DNA of 64,000 bases from an uncultured Caulobacter sp. (GCF_947036865.1 NZ_CAMQSF010000016.1:1-64000); one strand, 5' to 3'; positions 1-9,137 are shown, counted from the stretch's first letter. Notes: generated by a model not told the origin, from the letters alone. Translations and numbers: made by a program.

Positions 1-69
1 GCTTCGTTCAAGCCCGCCTCCGGGTGAACAACCTTCATAGCTTCGACAGCTAGGCTCCTATGCCGAAGG

Positions 70-85
70 TTAACCGGGGATTTAC
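70..85 (+). promoter_or_regulatory. Candidate CtrA binding site upstream of fliK-like gene
   Basis: The sequence reads TTAA (70-73), seven bases, then TTTAC (81-85), one mismatch from the CtrA consensus TTAA-N7-TTAAC. CtrA controls early flagellar genes in Caulobacter. The box lies 47 bases before the GTG chosen as start of the fliK-like gene, a normal distance for an activator site overlapping a -35 region. The inference is from motif and context only; about one one-mismatch match is expected by chance in 64 kb at this base composition. Confidence 0.5.
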
Positions 86-131
86 GCACGAGGGGTCATC
101 CTCCGGACACCTGTCGCCCGGAGCCGTCGTC

Positions 132-1895
132 GTGGCTATCGACCCGACCGCGCCCTTGAGCCCGATGATCCCGCCTACGCCGGCGGGGACGCCCGCGGGC
201 GCGACCGCGCTGGCTCAGGCGATCGCGCGTCAGGCCCTTTCCGATGCGACCGCCCGTCTCGGCGAGATCGTGGGCCGCGCGACGGACGCGGCCGAGGGGG
301 AAAAGCCCGTCGGCCAAGCCGGTCAGGCCTCCGCCCAAGACGCCGGTCACGCCGCCGATACGCCGGCCAAGGGCGCGCCGTCCGCGCGGACGACGCCGTC
401 CTGGTCCGCGCCCGAAACGCGAATGGCGCGCGTCGTCCAGGCGGCCGCCGCCGAGGCGGCCCCGCGCCAGGCGGGCCTCGCCCCGCTGATGGCCGATGTT
501 CGAGCCCTGGTCGAGCGCCCGGATGCGCCGGCCGAGGTTCGCCAGGAGGGCGAGGCCCTGCTGGCGCGGGCGCCGCCGGCGGTCGAGATCGCCACGCCGC
601 TGGGGTTGCGTCGCGCCATCGCGCGCTCCGGCGTCTTCCTGGAGGCGAGGATGGCGCGCCTGGCCGTCGGATCGCCCGCCGAAGCGCCGCCGCGCGAAAC
701 CCGCGCCGCCGACTTGAAGGCGGGCCTTCTGGTTTTCCGAAGCGCGTTGTCCGCGTGGCTGGTCCGCGCCGCGCCGCCCGCCATCTCGCCGTCGTCGCCG
801 GAACCGACCGCCCAAGTCCAGGCCGCGGCGGAGACGGCCTTGGCGGCGCGCTCCGCCGATGCATCCGCCCCGATGGCGCCTGACGCGGCGCGACAGGTTT
901 CCGCCCAGACCGCGCCCGGCCCGGCGCCAGCGACCCAGGATCTCGTCCAAGTCGACGAGGACTCGCGCGCGGAGGCGCCGGCCTCGAGAGATCATCCGCC
1001 CCCCGCGAGCGTCGCGCCGAGCCCGCTCGCGCATGATGTGGAACCCGCTCGGAAGGCCGCTTCACCAGTCGCCGCTTCGCCGGTCGGCGAGCCCCTAGAG
1101 CCGCGGTTCGCGGGCTTCACGGCGTCGCCCCGGCCGCCGGCCGCCCACGCCTCGCCTGATCGCGCCGGGCTGCCCGCCGTGGTCCAACTCGGCCTGATCG
1201 AGGCGGAAGAGGCCGCGCGTCCGCTTTCCGATGGCGTCCCGACGGCCGAGGGCGAGACGCGGGGCGCTAGGGCCTACGGCGCGGCGACGGCCGAGCCCCG
1301 GCCCAAGGCGCCGCCGCCGCCCTATGCGGGTGGCCCGATGCTCGGCCAGAGGCCCGCGACGCCGGACCTGCCGGCTGATCTGCCCCTGGTCGAGCTGGTT
1401 CGCCGCCTGCTGAAAGGCGCCAGCGGGGCCTTGGCGCGTCAGGCCCTGATGCAGATCGCCTCGTTGCCGGAGACGCCGCGCCATGAGGGCGAGGCGCCGG
1501 AGGCCAGATCCCCCGGCGCCCGACTGAACTTGGATCTGCCGTTCGTGACGCCGCAGGGTGTCGCCGTCGCGCAGATGGAGATCAGCCGCGACGGCGGCGG
1601 CGCGGGCGGCGGCGTCGCCGCTCCGGTCGAGCGCACCTACCGCGCCCGCTTCTCGATCGACGTCGAGCCTTTGGGTCCGGTCCATGCCTTGGTCACGCTC
1701 ACCGGCGCCCGGACACGCGTGTCCTTGTGGGCCGAGCGTTCGGAGACGATCGCGCGGCTTCGCGCCGGCGAGGAGAGCCTGGGCGCGGCGTTGCGCGAGG
1801 CCGAGCTGTCGCCGGAGGTCGCCGTCCATTCGGGCGCGCCGCCCAGCGCGGACGGCGGCGGTCCGCTGGGCCATTTCGTGGATCAGGCCTCATGA
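132..1895 (+). CDS. FliK-like flagellar hook-length control protein
   Basis: Protein of 587 aa. Roughly the first 400 residues are low-complexity Ala/Pro/Arg-rich sequence with no fold I recognise. The last ~150 residues match the FliK C-terminal (Flg_hook) pattern: a stretch starting LPFVTPQGVAVAQMEI, then an RARFSIDVEPLGPVHALVTL strand set and an acidic/Leu helix (LRAGEESLGAALREAEL). FliK measures hook length and switches flagellar export specificity through FlhB. GTG at 132 is preferred because GGAG (120-123) sits 8 bases upstream and a CtrA-like box lies before it; the frame is open to an ATG at 60, which has a poor ribosome site and would place the box inside the gene. The stop overlaps the start of the FlhB-domain gene, supporting a flagellar role. 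Confidence 0.75.
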   Translation: MAIDPTAPLSPMIPPTPAGTPAGATALAQAIARQALSDATARLGEIVGRATDAAEGEKPVGQAGQASAQDAGHAADTPAKGAPSARTTPSWSAPETRMARVVQAAAAEAAPRQAGLAPLMADVRALVERPDAPAEVRQEGEALLARAPPAVEIATPLGLRRAIARSGVFLEARMARLAVGSPAEAPPRETRAADLKAGLLVFRSALSAWLVRAAPPAISPSSPEPTAQVQAAAETALAARSADASAPMAPDAARQVSAQTAPGPAPATQDLVQVDEDSRAEAPASRDHPPPASVAPSPLAHDVEPARKAASPVAASPVGEPLEPRFAGFTASPRPPAAHASPDRAGLPAVVQLGLIEAEEAARPLSDGVPTAEGETRGARAYGAATAEPRPKAPPPPYAGGPMLGQRPATPDLPADLPLVELVRRLLKGASGALARQALMQIASLPETPRHEGEAPEARSPGARLNLDLPFVTPQGVAVAQMEISRDGGGAGGGVAAPVERTYRARFSIDVEPLGPVHALVTLTGARTRVSLWAERSETIARLRAGEESLGAALREAELSPEVAVHSGAPPSADGGGPLGHFVDQAS

Positions 1896-2155
1896 GCGGC
1901 GTCACCGGACCCTCGGCCCGCCCGCGCCTCGCGGTGGCCTTGCTGTATGAGGACCCGAACGCGCCAAAGGTCGTGGCCTCGGGCCAAGGCTGGGTCGGCG
2001 AGAAGATCATCGAGACGGCCCGCGAGCACGGGGTGCCGATCGAGGAGGACCCGGTTCTGGCTCAGGCCCTGTCGACGATCGAGATCGACGAGGAGATCCC
2101 CGAGGCGCTGTATCGCGCCGTCGCCGAGGTGTTGAGCTTCCTGCTAAAACCCTGA
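1892..2155 (+). CDS. Stand-alone FlhB cytoplasmic-domain protein
   Basis: 87 aa protein matching the C-terminal part of FlhB/YscU after its autocleavage point: the pattern AVALLYED..APKVVASGQG..GEKIIETAREHGVPIEED..LAQAL is followed by IPEALYRAVAEVLSFLL. There are no membrane helices and no NPTH cleavage motif, so it is not FlhB itself but a soluble paralogue of its substrate-specificity domain. ATG at 1892 overlaps the TGA of the fliK-like gene (ATGA), which implies coupled translation. Because FliK acts on the FlhB cytoplasmic domain, the pair probably works together in export switching; that is an inference from family knowledge. Confidence 0.8.
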   Translation: MSGVTGPSARPRLAVALLYEDPNAPKVVASGQGWVGEKIIETAREHGVPIEEDPVLAQALSTIEIDEEIPEALYRAVAEVLSFLLKP

Positions 2156-2157
2156 AC

Positions 2158-2183
2158 AAAAAAGGCCCCGCCGAAGCGGGGCC
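2158..2183 (-). terminator. Intrinsic terminator of gltA
   Basis: Read on the minus strand: GGCCCCGC, a TTCG tetraloop, GCGGGGCC, then six T residues. It begins 25 bases after the gltA stop codon. The T-tract lies only on the minus side, so it serves gltA rather than the convergent flagellar pair. Confidence 0.92.
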
Positions 2184-2207
2184 TGATCCGTGGTCGCGTC
2201 GTTCGCC

Positions 2208-3488
2208 TTAGCGGCTCTCGACCGGCACGTAGTCGCGGTGCGTGGCGCCGGTATAGAGCTGGCGCGGACGGCCGATCTTGCGGGTCGGATCCTCGAACAT
2301 TTCCTTCCACTGGCTGATCCAGCCGACGGTGCGGGCCAGGGCGAACAGCACGGTGAACATGTTGGTCGGGAAACCCATCGCCCGCAGGGTGATGCCCGAA
2401 TAGAAGTCGATGTTCGGATAGAGCTTGCGGTCGACGAAGTACGGATCGTTAAGGGCGACCTTTTCCAGCTCCTGGGCGACGTTCAGCAGCGGGTCGTTGT
2501 TGTGGCCCAGCTGGCCCAGGACCTCGTGCGCGGTCTTCTGCATGACCTTCGCGCGCGGGTCGAAGTTCTTGTACACGCGGTGGCCGAAGCCCATCAGCTT
2601 GTACTTCCGGTCCTTCACGCCCTGGACATAGTCCTTGATGTTGTCGACCGAACCGATGGTCTCCAGCATCTCGAGCGCTTCCTGATTGGCGCCGCCATGC
2701 GACGGGCCCCACAGGCAGGCGATGCCGGCGGCGATGCAGGCGAACGGGTGCGCGCCCGACGAGCCGGCCAGGCGGACGGTCGAGGTCGAGGCGTTCTGTT
2801 CGTGGTCGGCGTGCAGGATGAAGATCCGGTCCATGGCGCGGGTCAGCACCGGGTTCGGCTTCCAGTCCTCGGCCGGCACGGCGAAGCACATGCGCAGGAA
2901 GTTTTCCGAATAGGACAGGTCGTTGCGCGGCGACACGAACGGCTGACCGACCGTGTACTTGTAGGCGCGGGCGGCGATCGTCGGCATCTTGGCGATCAGG
3001 CGGTGGGCGCTGATCTCCCGCTCGCGCGGATCGTCGACATTGATGCTGTCCGAATAGAAGGCCGACAGGGCGCCGACGGCGCCGGTCATCACCGCCATCG
3101 GGTGGGCGTCGCGACGGAAGCCCTCGAAGAAGCGATCGAACTGGGCGTGCAACATCGTGTGATAGGTGATGTTGTGCTCGAACTTGGCGAACTCGTCGGC
3201 CTTGGGCAGTTCGCCGTTCAGCAGCAGATAGCAGACCTCGAGGAACGAGGACTTCTCGGCCAGCTGGTCGATCGGATAGCCGCGGTGCAGCAGAACGCCG
3301 GCGTCGCCGTCGATATAGGTGATCTTGCTTTCGCAGGACGCCGTCGAGGTGAAGCCCGGATCGAAGGTGAAATGGTCGCTTTCGGCGTAGACCTTCCGGA
3401 TGTCCAGAACGTCCGGACCCGTGCTGCCCTTGAGGATCGGCAGGTCGTAGCTCTTGTCGCCGATCGTCAGCGTGGCTTTATCGGTCAT
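2208..3488 (-). CDS. gltA: Citrate synthase, type II
   Basis: 426 aa, the usual length of hexameric Gram-negative citrate synthase. It condenses acetyl-CoA with oxaloacetate as entry to the TCA cycle. The catalytic triad is visible: H264 in GPSHGGAN, H303 in GFGHRVYK and D361 in NIDFYSG. The start ATG is preceded by a purine stretch (TAGGGA). The gene has its own strong terminator downstream and a consensus-like -10 (GCTATAAC) inside the end of the upstream gltX, so it can be transcribed independently of gltX. Confidence 0.97.
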   Translation of the reverse strand: MTDKATLTIGDKSYDLPILKGSTGPDVLDIRKVYAESDHFTFDPGFTSTASCESKITYIDGDAGVLLHRGYPIDQLAEKSSFLEVCYLLLNGELPKADEFAKFEHNITYHTMLHAQFDRFFEGFRRDAHPMAVMTGAVGALSAFYSDSINVDDPREREISAHRLIAKMPTIAARAYKYTVGQPFVSPRNDLSYSENFLRMCFAVPAEDWKPNPVLTRAMDRIFILHADHEQNASTSTVRLAGSSGAHPFACIAAGIACLWGPSHGGANQEALEMLETIGSVDNIKDYVQGVKDRKYKLMGFGHRVYKNFDPRAKVMQKTAHEVLGQLGHNNDPLLNVAQELEKVALNDPYFVDRKLYPNIDFYSGITLRAMGFPTNMFTVLFALARTVGWISQWKEMFEDPTRKIGRPRQLYTGATHRDYVPVESR

Positions 3489-3545
3489 TCCCTAGACCCC
3501 TTCATAATTGGAGCGAGCAGTCCAACCTTGGCATTTCGCAGGCGC

Positions 3546-3553
3546 GTTATAGC
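3546..3553 (-). promoter_or_regulatory. Putative -10 element of gltA promoter
   Basis: On the minus strand the sequence GCTATAAC fits the Caulobacter sigma-73 -10 consensus GCTANAWC at all positions. It is 58 bases before the gltA start. No convincing TTGAC -35 was found at the normal spacing. Confidence 0.5.
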
Positions 3554-3556
3554 GCC

Positions 3557-4969
3557 TCATGCGCGCGTAGCCAGGGCGTCGTCAAGGCGCCCCAAACTCT
3601 CTTCGCGGGCGAGCGCGGCCATGGTCCTGTTCAGATCCGGCGCCGGCGCGCCGCCGGTCAGGATCCCCCGCAGCGCGGGGCCGAACTTGCCGAAGCCGAC
3701 GCCCTCGGATTCCGCGAACGATTTCAATACCGTCTCCAGAGCGGCGGCGTCGAAGGACGGCGCGTTCGCCAGCTGATCACGCAAGCGCTTGAGACGCTCG
3801 ACGGTTTCATCGGTCAGCTGTTTGAGGGTCTTCTCCTCCAGGGCGAGCGGGCGGGTCTTCAGCGCGAACGCACAGTGATCGACCAGTTCGAGGATGGTCT
3901 TGGCGCCTTCCTTGACCTCGGGGACGGTCCGGGCGATCCGCTCGCGCGCGTCGGAGGGCAGGGGCTCGCCACGCTTCTCGGCGGCGGCCAGGGCCAGATC
4001 GGTCAGGCGCCCGTCGTCGGCCTTGCGCAGGTGCTGGGCGTTGATGTGGTTCAGCTTGGCCCAGTCCAGGCGCGCGGGCGCCTTGACCACGTCGGCCACG
4101 TCGAACCAGCCGATCGCCTGCTCGTCGGTGAACACCTCGTCGTCGCCGTGGCCCCAGCCCAGGCGCGCCAGATAGTTGCGCATACCCTCGGGGATGTAGC
4201 CAAGATCGGCGAACTCGCCGACCGCCTGGGCACCGTGGCGCTTGGACAGCTTGGCGCCATCCGGACCGTGGATCAGCGGGATGTGCGCGAAGGCCGGCAC
4301 GGCCCAGTCCATCGCCTGATAGATCAGGGTCTGGCGGGCGGCGTTGTTCAGGTGGTCGTCGCCTCGGATCACATGGGTCACGCCCATGTCGTGGTCGTCG
4401 ACCACGACCGCCAGATTGTAGGTCGGCGCGCCGTCGGCCCGCAGCAGGACCAGATCGTCGAGCTCGATATTGCGGAAGGTCACCGGGCCCTTGACCAGGT
4501 CGTCGACCAGGGTCTCGCCGTCCAGCGGCCCCTTGAAGCGGATCACGTGCGGCGCCGACAGATCGCCTTCGGGCGCGTCGCGCCAGGGGGAGCGGATGGC
4601 GCGGCCCTCGGCGCGGGCCTTCTCGCGGGCGACTTCCAGCTCCTCGACGGTCATCCAGCAGCGATAGGCGCGGCCCTTGGCCAGCAGCTCATGCACCACC
4701 TCGACGTGGCGCGGCGCGCGGGTGTGCTGGAAGATCACCGCGTCGTCGGACTTCAGGCCCAGCCAGTCCAGGCCCTCGAAGATGGCCGCCACGGCCGCCT
4801 CGGTCGATCGCTCCCGATCCGTGTCCTCGACGCGAACAAGGAACTTTCCTCCCGTATGGCGAGCATATAACCAGTTGAACAGCGCGGTGCGCGCGCCGCC
4901 GATATGCAGGAAACCGGTGGGCGAGGGGGCGAAGCGCGTGACAACGCCGGAGGAAATGGGGTTCGACAT
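3557..4969 (-). CDS. gltX: Glutamyl-tRNA synthetase
   Basis: 470 aa class I aminoacyl-tRNA synthetase that charges tRNA-Glu. The N-terminal Rossmann region has RFAPSPTGFLHIGGAR (HIGH-like motif at about residues 22-25), then RVEDTDRERS, and the KMSKS-like loop appears as KLSKRHG. The frame is open for 47 more codons upstream, but those encode basic, unconserved sequence; the ATG at 4969 (MSNPISSG) starts just before the conserved fold and gives the family length. It is divergent from comEC and followed by gltA on the same strand. Confidence 0.95.
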   Translation of the reverse strand: MSNPISSGVVTRFAPSPTGFLHIGGARTALFNWLYARHTGGKFLVRVEDTDRERSTEAAVAAIFEGLDWLGLKSDDAVIFQHTRAPRHVEVVHELLAKGRAYRCWMTVEELEVAREKARAEGRAIRSPWRDAPEGDLSAPHVIRFKGPLDGETLVDDLVKGPVTFRNIELDDLVLLRADGAPTYNLAVVVDDHDMGVTHVIRGDDHLNNAARQTLIYQAMDWAVPAFAHIPLIHGPDGAKLSKRHGAQAVGEFADLGYIPEGMRNYLARLGWGHGDDEVFTDEQAIGWFDVADVVKAPARLDWAKLNHINAQHLRKADDGRLTDLALAAAEKRGEPLPSDARERIARTVPEVKEGAKTILELVDHCAFALKTRPLALEEKTLKQLTDETVERLKRLRDQLANAPSFDAAALETVLKSFAESEGVGFGKFGPALRGILTGGAPAPDLNRTMAALAREESLGRLDDALATRA

Positions 4970-5131
4970 GGACTTCAAGGCTGCGGGATGGCGCGCCGGA
5001 AGCGCGCGGGAAAGCACGGGCCGCGAGGCGGCTTGGGCGGCGCGTCTTAGCATGCCGCTTCGCGCCGGGCCTAGCGGTTTTCGGCCTTGCGGCGAAGTTG
5101 GCGTCTCCAACGAAAATTCAACGGTTTCTAG

Positions 5132-7303
5132 GTGTTAGCGACCGAGATCCCGGTAGCGTCGTCGTCGGAAGCGGCCGCTGATGATCCGCCATGGCGCGAT
5201 TTCCGGGTCTGGGCGCTGGCGGAGCTGCGCCGGAACCTGGAGCGGGACTTTCTGTGGGCGCCGGTCGCCTTCGGCCTCGGCGCCTCGGCCTATCTGGAGG
5301 CGCGGTCCGAACCCAGCCTCTGGGCGCTGGCGGCCAGCGTGGCGGCGCTGGTCGCTTTTCGATGGGCGTGCCTGAGATGGAGCGCCCCCAGATGGGCGTT
5401 GGTGCTGGTCACCCTGGCAAGCTTCGCGGCCGCCGGCGGCCTGGCCGCCAAGATCCGCGGCGATCGGGTCGCCGCGCCGATTATCAGCGGCGAACGCATC
5501 GTCCGGCGCGTCGAGGGGTTCGTCGTGGATGTCGCCAGCCCGGGGGCGGGCGGCCAGCGTCTTGTGATCGCGCCGGTGACGATCTCTGGCCTCGCGCCCG
5601 AACGGACGCCCACGCGGATCCGCGTGACGATCGGCGACGTCCCGCCGCCGGCGCCGGGGCAGGCGTTGCGTCTGAAGGCCATGCTCGGCCCGCCGCCGCC
5701 GCCCGCCGCGCCGGGCTCCTACGACTTCGCGCGCGACGCCTGGTTCGACTCGATCGGCGGGGTCGGCTTCGTGATCGGCGACGTCGCCGCCACGCGCCTC
5801 GATCAGCCGCCGCTCCGGCTGCGCCTGACCATGGCGGTGAACGCGTTTCGCTGGCGGCTCGCGCAGCGCCTGGTGGCGCGCATGGGGCCGACCAGCGGCG
5901 GCATCGGCGCGGCGATGGTCACCGGCCACGAGGCGTGGATCACCAGTGCTCAGACCGACGCCATGCGCGCCTCGGGCCTGGCCCACATCCTGTCGATCTC
6001 GGGCCTGCACATGGCGATCGTCGGCGGCTTCGTGTTCGGCGGCGCGCGCCTGCTCATCGCCGCCTGGCCGTGGCTGGCCTTGCGCGCCCCGGGCAAGAAG
6101 CTGGCCGCGGTCGCGGGCCTCGCGGCGGTGCTGGCCTATCTCGTCATCTCCGGCGCGCCGCCCCCGGCCGAGCGCTCGGCGATCACCGCCAGCGTCGCCT
6201 TCCTAGCCATCCTTTTCGACCGGCGGGCCATAACGCTTCATGGCCTCGCCGTCGCGGCCCTGGTGATCCTGGCCTTGATGCCCGAGACGGCGGCCGAGCC
6301 GGGCTTCCAGATGTCCTTCGCGGCCACGGCGGCTCTTGTGGCCTTGGCCGAGGCCTGGCCGACGCCCGTGCGCGAGATCTCGACACCCTGGTGGATCCGC
6401 TGGCCCCAGGCCGCCCTGACCTGGCTGGCCGCCAGCGTCGCGGCGAGCCTGGTGGCCGGTCTCGCGACCGCGCCGTTCGCCATGCAGCACTTCAATCGTG
6501 TCGCGGTCTGGGGCTTGCCGGCCAATCTGGCGGTCGAGCCGCTGTCATCCTTCGTCATCATGCCGTTTCTGGCGGTCGGGACGGTGTTGGAGGCCTTTGG
6601 GCTCGGCGGCCCCTTCCTGAAGGTCGCGGGCTGGGGCGTCGACTCGATGGTGGCGATCGCCAGCCGCTTCGCCAGCGCGCACGGCGCTCAACAGATCGTG
6701 GCCAGCGCCCCGTCTCAGGCTTTGGTCGTCGCGTTCCTGGGGCTGATGATCCTGTGCCTGTGGCGCGGCCGTCTGCGCTGGATCGGCGCGCCCCTGGCCC
6801 TATCGGTGGCGCTGTGGCCGAGACCCGCGCCGCCGGACGCGTGGATCGCCGCCGACGGCGTGACCGCCGCCGTCCGCGCCGGCGACGCGGCGGTGCTGCT
6901 GCGGGCGGACGCCAAGCGGTTCGGGGCCGAGCTCTGGGCGCGGCGGCGCGGCCTGATTCCGTCGGCTTCGGCGCTCTATGCCTGCGATCGCCGAACCTGC
7001 GCGCCGCGACCGGGCGCTCCGGCGCGGCTGGCCCTGGCCTGGAGCCGCAAGACGCCCGATGCCGAGACCCTGTCTGGCCTTTGCGTTCGGGCCGAGGTCG
7101 TGGTGGTGCGCGCGGCCGCGCCGACGCGGACGCCGCCGCTGTGCGCCGACACGGTGCTGCTGACCGGCGAGGACTTCGCCCGGGGCGGCGCGGCCGAGCT
7201 TTATCGACGGCCCGACGGCTGGCGCGTCGTCTGGGCCCAACCCTTGCGCGGCGACCGTCCGTGGAGCCGTATGCTGACAGGCGATGTCACGAGCGACCGC
7301 TAG
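5132..7303 (+). CDS. comEC: ComEC/Rec2-family membrane protein
   Basis: 723 aa polytopic inner-membrane protein of the ComEC/Rec2 family, the channel for single-stranded DNA uptake. After two N-terminal hydrophobic segments there is a soluble DUF4131-like domain (about residues 100-210), then the competence domain with the diagnostic SGLAHILSISGLHMAI motif and several membrane helices. The C-terminal ~180 residues are short and lack the HxHxDH motif of the metallo-beta-lactamase domain found in longer ComEC proteins, a known alphaproteobacterial form. Start is GTG at 5132. Whether this strain is naturally competent cannot be told from this. Confidence 0.88.
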   Translation: MLATEIPVASSSEAAADDPPWRDFRVWALAELRRNLERDFLWAPVAFGLGASAYLEARSEPSLWALAASVAALVAFRWACLRWSAPRWALVLVTLASFAAAGGLAAKIRGDRVAAPIISGERIVRRVEGFVVDVASPGAGGQRLVIAPVTISGLAPERTPTRIRVTIGDVPPPAPGQALRLKAMLGPPPPPAAPGSYDFARDAWFDSIGGVGFVIGDVAATRLDQPPLRLRLTMAVNAFRWRLAQRLVARMGPTSGGIGAAMVTGHEAWITSAQTDAMRASGLAHILSISGLHMAIVGGFVFGGARLLIAAWPWLALRAPGKKLAAVAGLAAVLAYLVISGAPPPAERSAITASVAFLAILFDRRAITLHGLAVAALVILALMPETAAEPGFQMSFAATAALVALAEAWPTPVREISTPWWIRWPQAALTWLAASVAASLVAGLATAPFAMQHFNRVAVWGLPANLAVEPLSSFVIMPFLAVGTVLEAFGLGGPFLKVAGWGVDSMVAIASRFASAHGAQQIVASAPSQALVVAFLGLMILCLWRGRLRWIGAPLALSVALWPRPAPPDAWIAADGVTAAVRAGDAAVLLRADAKRFGAELWARRRGLIPSASALYACDRRTCAPRPGAPARLALAWSRKTPDAETLSGLCVRAEVVVVRAAAPTRTPPLCADTVLLTGEDFARGGAAELYRRPDGWRVVWAQPLRGDRPWSRMLTGDVTSDR

Positions 7304-7334
7304 GTCTTGTCGCGCCCGTCCCGAGGAGCCTCGC

Positions 7335-8102
7335 ATGCCGAACCCGTTCGCCGCCCGCCGCGCGGCCTTCCGCGCCCTGCACGCCGAGGGCTGTTTCGCG
7401 CTGCCCAACCCGTGGGACGCCGGAAGCGCCAAGCGGCTGGCCAAGCTGGGCTTCAAGGCCCTGGCCTCGACCAGCGCCGGAGCGGCCTGGGCGCTCGGCA
7501 AGGACGACGGCCAGATCACGCGCGACGAGGCGATCGCGCATCTGCGCATGCTCTGCGCGGGCACGGATCTGCCGGTGAACGCCGACTTCGAGGACGGCTT
7601 CGCCGAGACGCCGGAGGGCGTCGTCGAGAATGTCGCCCTGGCGGTCGAGGCCGGTGTCGCCGGGCTGTCGATCGAGGACTGGTCGGGCCAGGCGCTCTAT
7701 GATCTCCCGGTCGCGGTCGAGCGCCTGAGGGCGGCCCGCGCCGCGATCGACGCGACGGGGCAGGACGTCCTGCTGATCGGCCGGACCGAGGGCTATTTGC
7801 GTGGGATGAAGGACCTGGCGCCGACGCTGGAGCGCCTGCGGGCCTATGCCGCCGCCGGGGCCGACTGCCTCTATGCCCCGGGCGTCAGCGATCCCGACGA
7901 GATCGAGGCGATCGTCCAGGCCGTGGCGCCCAAGCCGGTCAATGTTCTCTTGTGGGGACCCGAGATGTCGGTCGAGACCCTCGGCGCGCTGGGCGTGCGG
8001 CGGGTCAGCACCGGCGGCGCGCTGGCGGCGGCGGCCTGGGCGGGCTTCGACGCGGCCGCCAGGCGTCTGGCGGAGGAGGGGCGTCTTATGCCGCGCGCCT
8101 AA
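7335..8102 (+). CDS. Isocitrate lyase/PEP mutase-family protein
   Basis: 255 aa TIM-barrel enzyme of the ICL/PEP mutase superfamily. Visible family features are LPNPWDAGSAKRL near the N terminus, NADFEDGFAETPEGV containing the metal-binding Asp/Glu cluster, LIGRTEGYL and DCLYAPGVSDPDEI. The KKCGH catalytic loop of true isocitrate lyase is absent, so it is more like a carboxyvinyl-phosphonate mutase/oxaloacetase-type member; the substrate is unknown. ATG at 7335 has GGAG 8 bases upstream. The gene closely follows comEC (31 bases) and converges on lexA. Confidence 0.85.
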   Translation: MPNPFAARRAAFRALHAEGCFALPNPWDAGSAKRLAKLGFKALASTSAGAAWALGKDDGQITRDEAIAHLRMLCAGTDLPVNADFEDGFAETPEGVVENVALAVEAGVAGLSIEDWSGQALYDLPVAVERLRAARAAIDATGQDVLLIGRTEGYLRGMKDLAPTLERLRAYAAAGADCLYAPGVSDPDEIEAIVQAVAPKPVNVLLWGPEMSVETLGALGVRRVSTGGALAAAAWAGFDAAARRLAEEGRLMPRA

Positions 8103-8108
8103 CCTCGT

Positions 8109-8287
8109 TGAGTGTTGGACGCCTCTCGGGAACCGTCCTCGCCCTTCGACAAGCTCAGGGTGAGGACGACTGTCGGCCCCGCAGGCGCAAAATCCTCATC
8201 CTGAGCTTGTCGAAGCATGTCCTCGGGCCGGCGCCGCCGGACCCGCGGGGACGAGGATTTCCATCCGGACTCGCCTCCACGCTCAAC
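8109..8287 (+). repeat. MITE-like repeat, copy A (eroded ends)
   Basis: About 180 bases of non-coding sequence nearly identical over most of its length to copies at 18949-19153 and 41226-41431. It contains nested inverted repeats built on TTCGACAAGCTCAGG and its complement, a GTCCTC...GAGGAC hairpin and a GC-rich GGGCCGGCGCCGCCGGACCC palindrome. The ends retain TTGAGTGTT and CACGCTCAAC but lack the outer GGCTG ends of the other copies. It lies between two convergent genes and abuts the U-tract of the lexA terminator. Confidence 0.85.
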
Positions 8288-8298
8288 ATGGACACCGC

Positions 8299-8334
8299 AA
8301 AAAGAACAAGAGCCCGGCCAGCATGACCGGGCTC
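8299..8334 (-). terminator. Intrinsic terminator of lexA
   Basis: On the minus strand GAGCCCGG pairs with CCGGGCTC around a short loop, followed by TTGTTCTTTTT. It starts 28 bases after the lexA stop. Confidence 0.85.
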
Positions 8335-8361
8335 CTCCCGAAACCGAGGATCGAGCGCGAT

Positions 8362-9069
8362 CTAGTGGTATCGCCGGATCAGGCCCACCAGCTTGCCCTG
8401 CACCTCGACCTGGTCGGGGCCGAAGATGCGGGTCTCGTACTTCGGATTGGCCGCTTCCAGAGCGATCGAGCCGCCCTTCTTGCGCAGGCGCTTCAGCGTG
8501 GCTTCCTCTCCGACCAAGGCGACGACGATCTCGCCCGACGTGGCGGTGTCGCCCTTCTTGATGATCACATAGTCGCCATCGAGGATGCCGGCCTCGATCA
8601 TCGAGTCCCCCTGCACCTCGAGGACATAGTGTTCGCCAGCGCCTAGCATGGTCTCGGGCACCGGCAGGCGTTCGCGCTCGTGCTGGATGGCGTCGATCGG
8701 CGTACCGGCGGCGATGCGGCCCAGGATCGGCAGTTCGCGACTATCGTTGGCGGGCGCTCCGACGGGCGCGGACGACGAGGCCGTCGCGCCGCCCCCTTCC
8801 AGAACCTGCGGTCGGAAAGCCCCGCGCCCCTTGGGCGGCGCCGCCGTCGTGGCCTGCTGCGGCAGCTTCACCACCTCCAGCGCCCGCGCCCGGTGAGCCA
8901 GGCGACGGATGAAGCCGCGCTCCTCAAGCGCCGTGATCAGGCGATGGATGCCCGACTTCGACGCCAGGTCCAGGGCCTCCTTCATCTCGTCGAACGACGG
9001 GGAGACGCCGGTCTCCTTGATCCGCTCGTGGATGAACATCAGCAGTTCGTGCTGCTTACGGGTGAGCAT
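8362..9069 (-). CDS. lexA: SOS repressor LexA
   Basis: 235 aa transcriptional repressor and self-cleaving protease. The N-terminal winged helix starts [29 protein letters not shown]. The C-terminal S24 domain has the cleavage bond A121-G122, catalytic S156 in GDSM and K193 in EATLKRL. The frame is open 15 codons further up, but those codons overlap the promoter; ATG at 9069 is the family start. RecA filaments on damaged DNA trigger its cleavage. Two operator boxes upstream show autoregulation. The linker (residues ~72-110) is long and Ala/Pro-rich, as in other alphaproteobacterial LexA. Confidence 0.97.
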   Translation of the reverse strand: MLTRKQHELLMFIHERIKETGVSPSFDEMKEALDLASKSGIHRLITALEERGFIRRLAHRARALEVVKLPQQATTAAPPKGRGAFRPQVLEGGGATASSSAPVGAPANDSRELPILGRIAAGTPIDAIQHERERLPVPETMLGAGEHYVLEVQGDSMIEAGILDGDYVIIKKGDTATSGEIVVALVGEEATLKRLRKKGGSIALEAANPKYETRIFGPDQVEVQGKLVGLIRRYH

Positions 9070-9114
9070 GGCGACCTCGGCTGGAGCGCGGAACAAACCG
9101 CAAACCTTGGTCAT

Positions 9115-9129
9115 GTTCTCTAGGCGTTC
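9115..9129 (-). promoter_or_regulatory. LexA box 1 (lexA operator)
   Basis: Perfect alphaproteobacterial SOS box GTTC-N7-GTTC (GTTC at 9115-9118 and 9126-9129). It overlaps the likely -10 region of lexA and lies 46 bases before the lexA ATG. A TTGACA -35 element on the minus strand (9138-9143) sits 8 bases further upstream. Confidence 0.9.
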
Positions 9130-9137
9130 TTCGTTAA

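Noticed and set aside
2190-3776. Open frame of 528 codons antisense to gltA
   Set aside because: It mirrors the codon structure of gltA/gltX in a high-GC genome, has His/Val/Asp-rich nonsense composition and no homology.
5191-7578. Open frame of 795 codons overlapping comEC and the next gene
   Set aside because: Arg/Gly/Pro-rich composition from a shifted frame; comEC has the SGLHM motif in its own frame.
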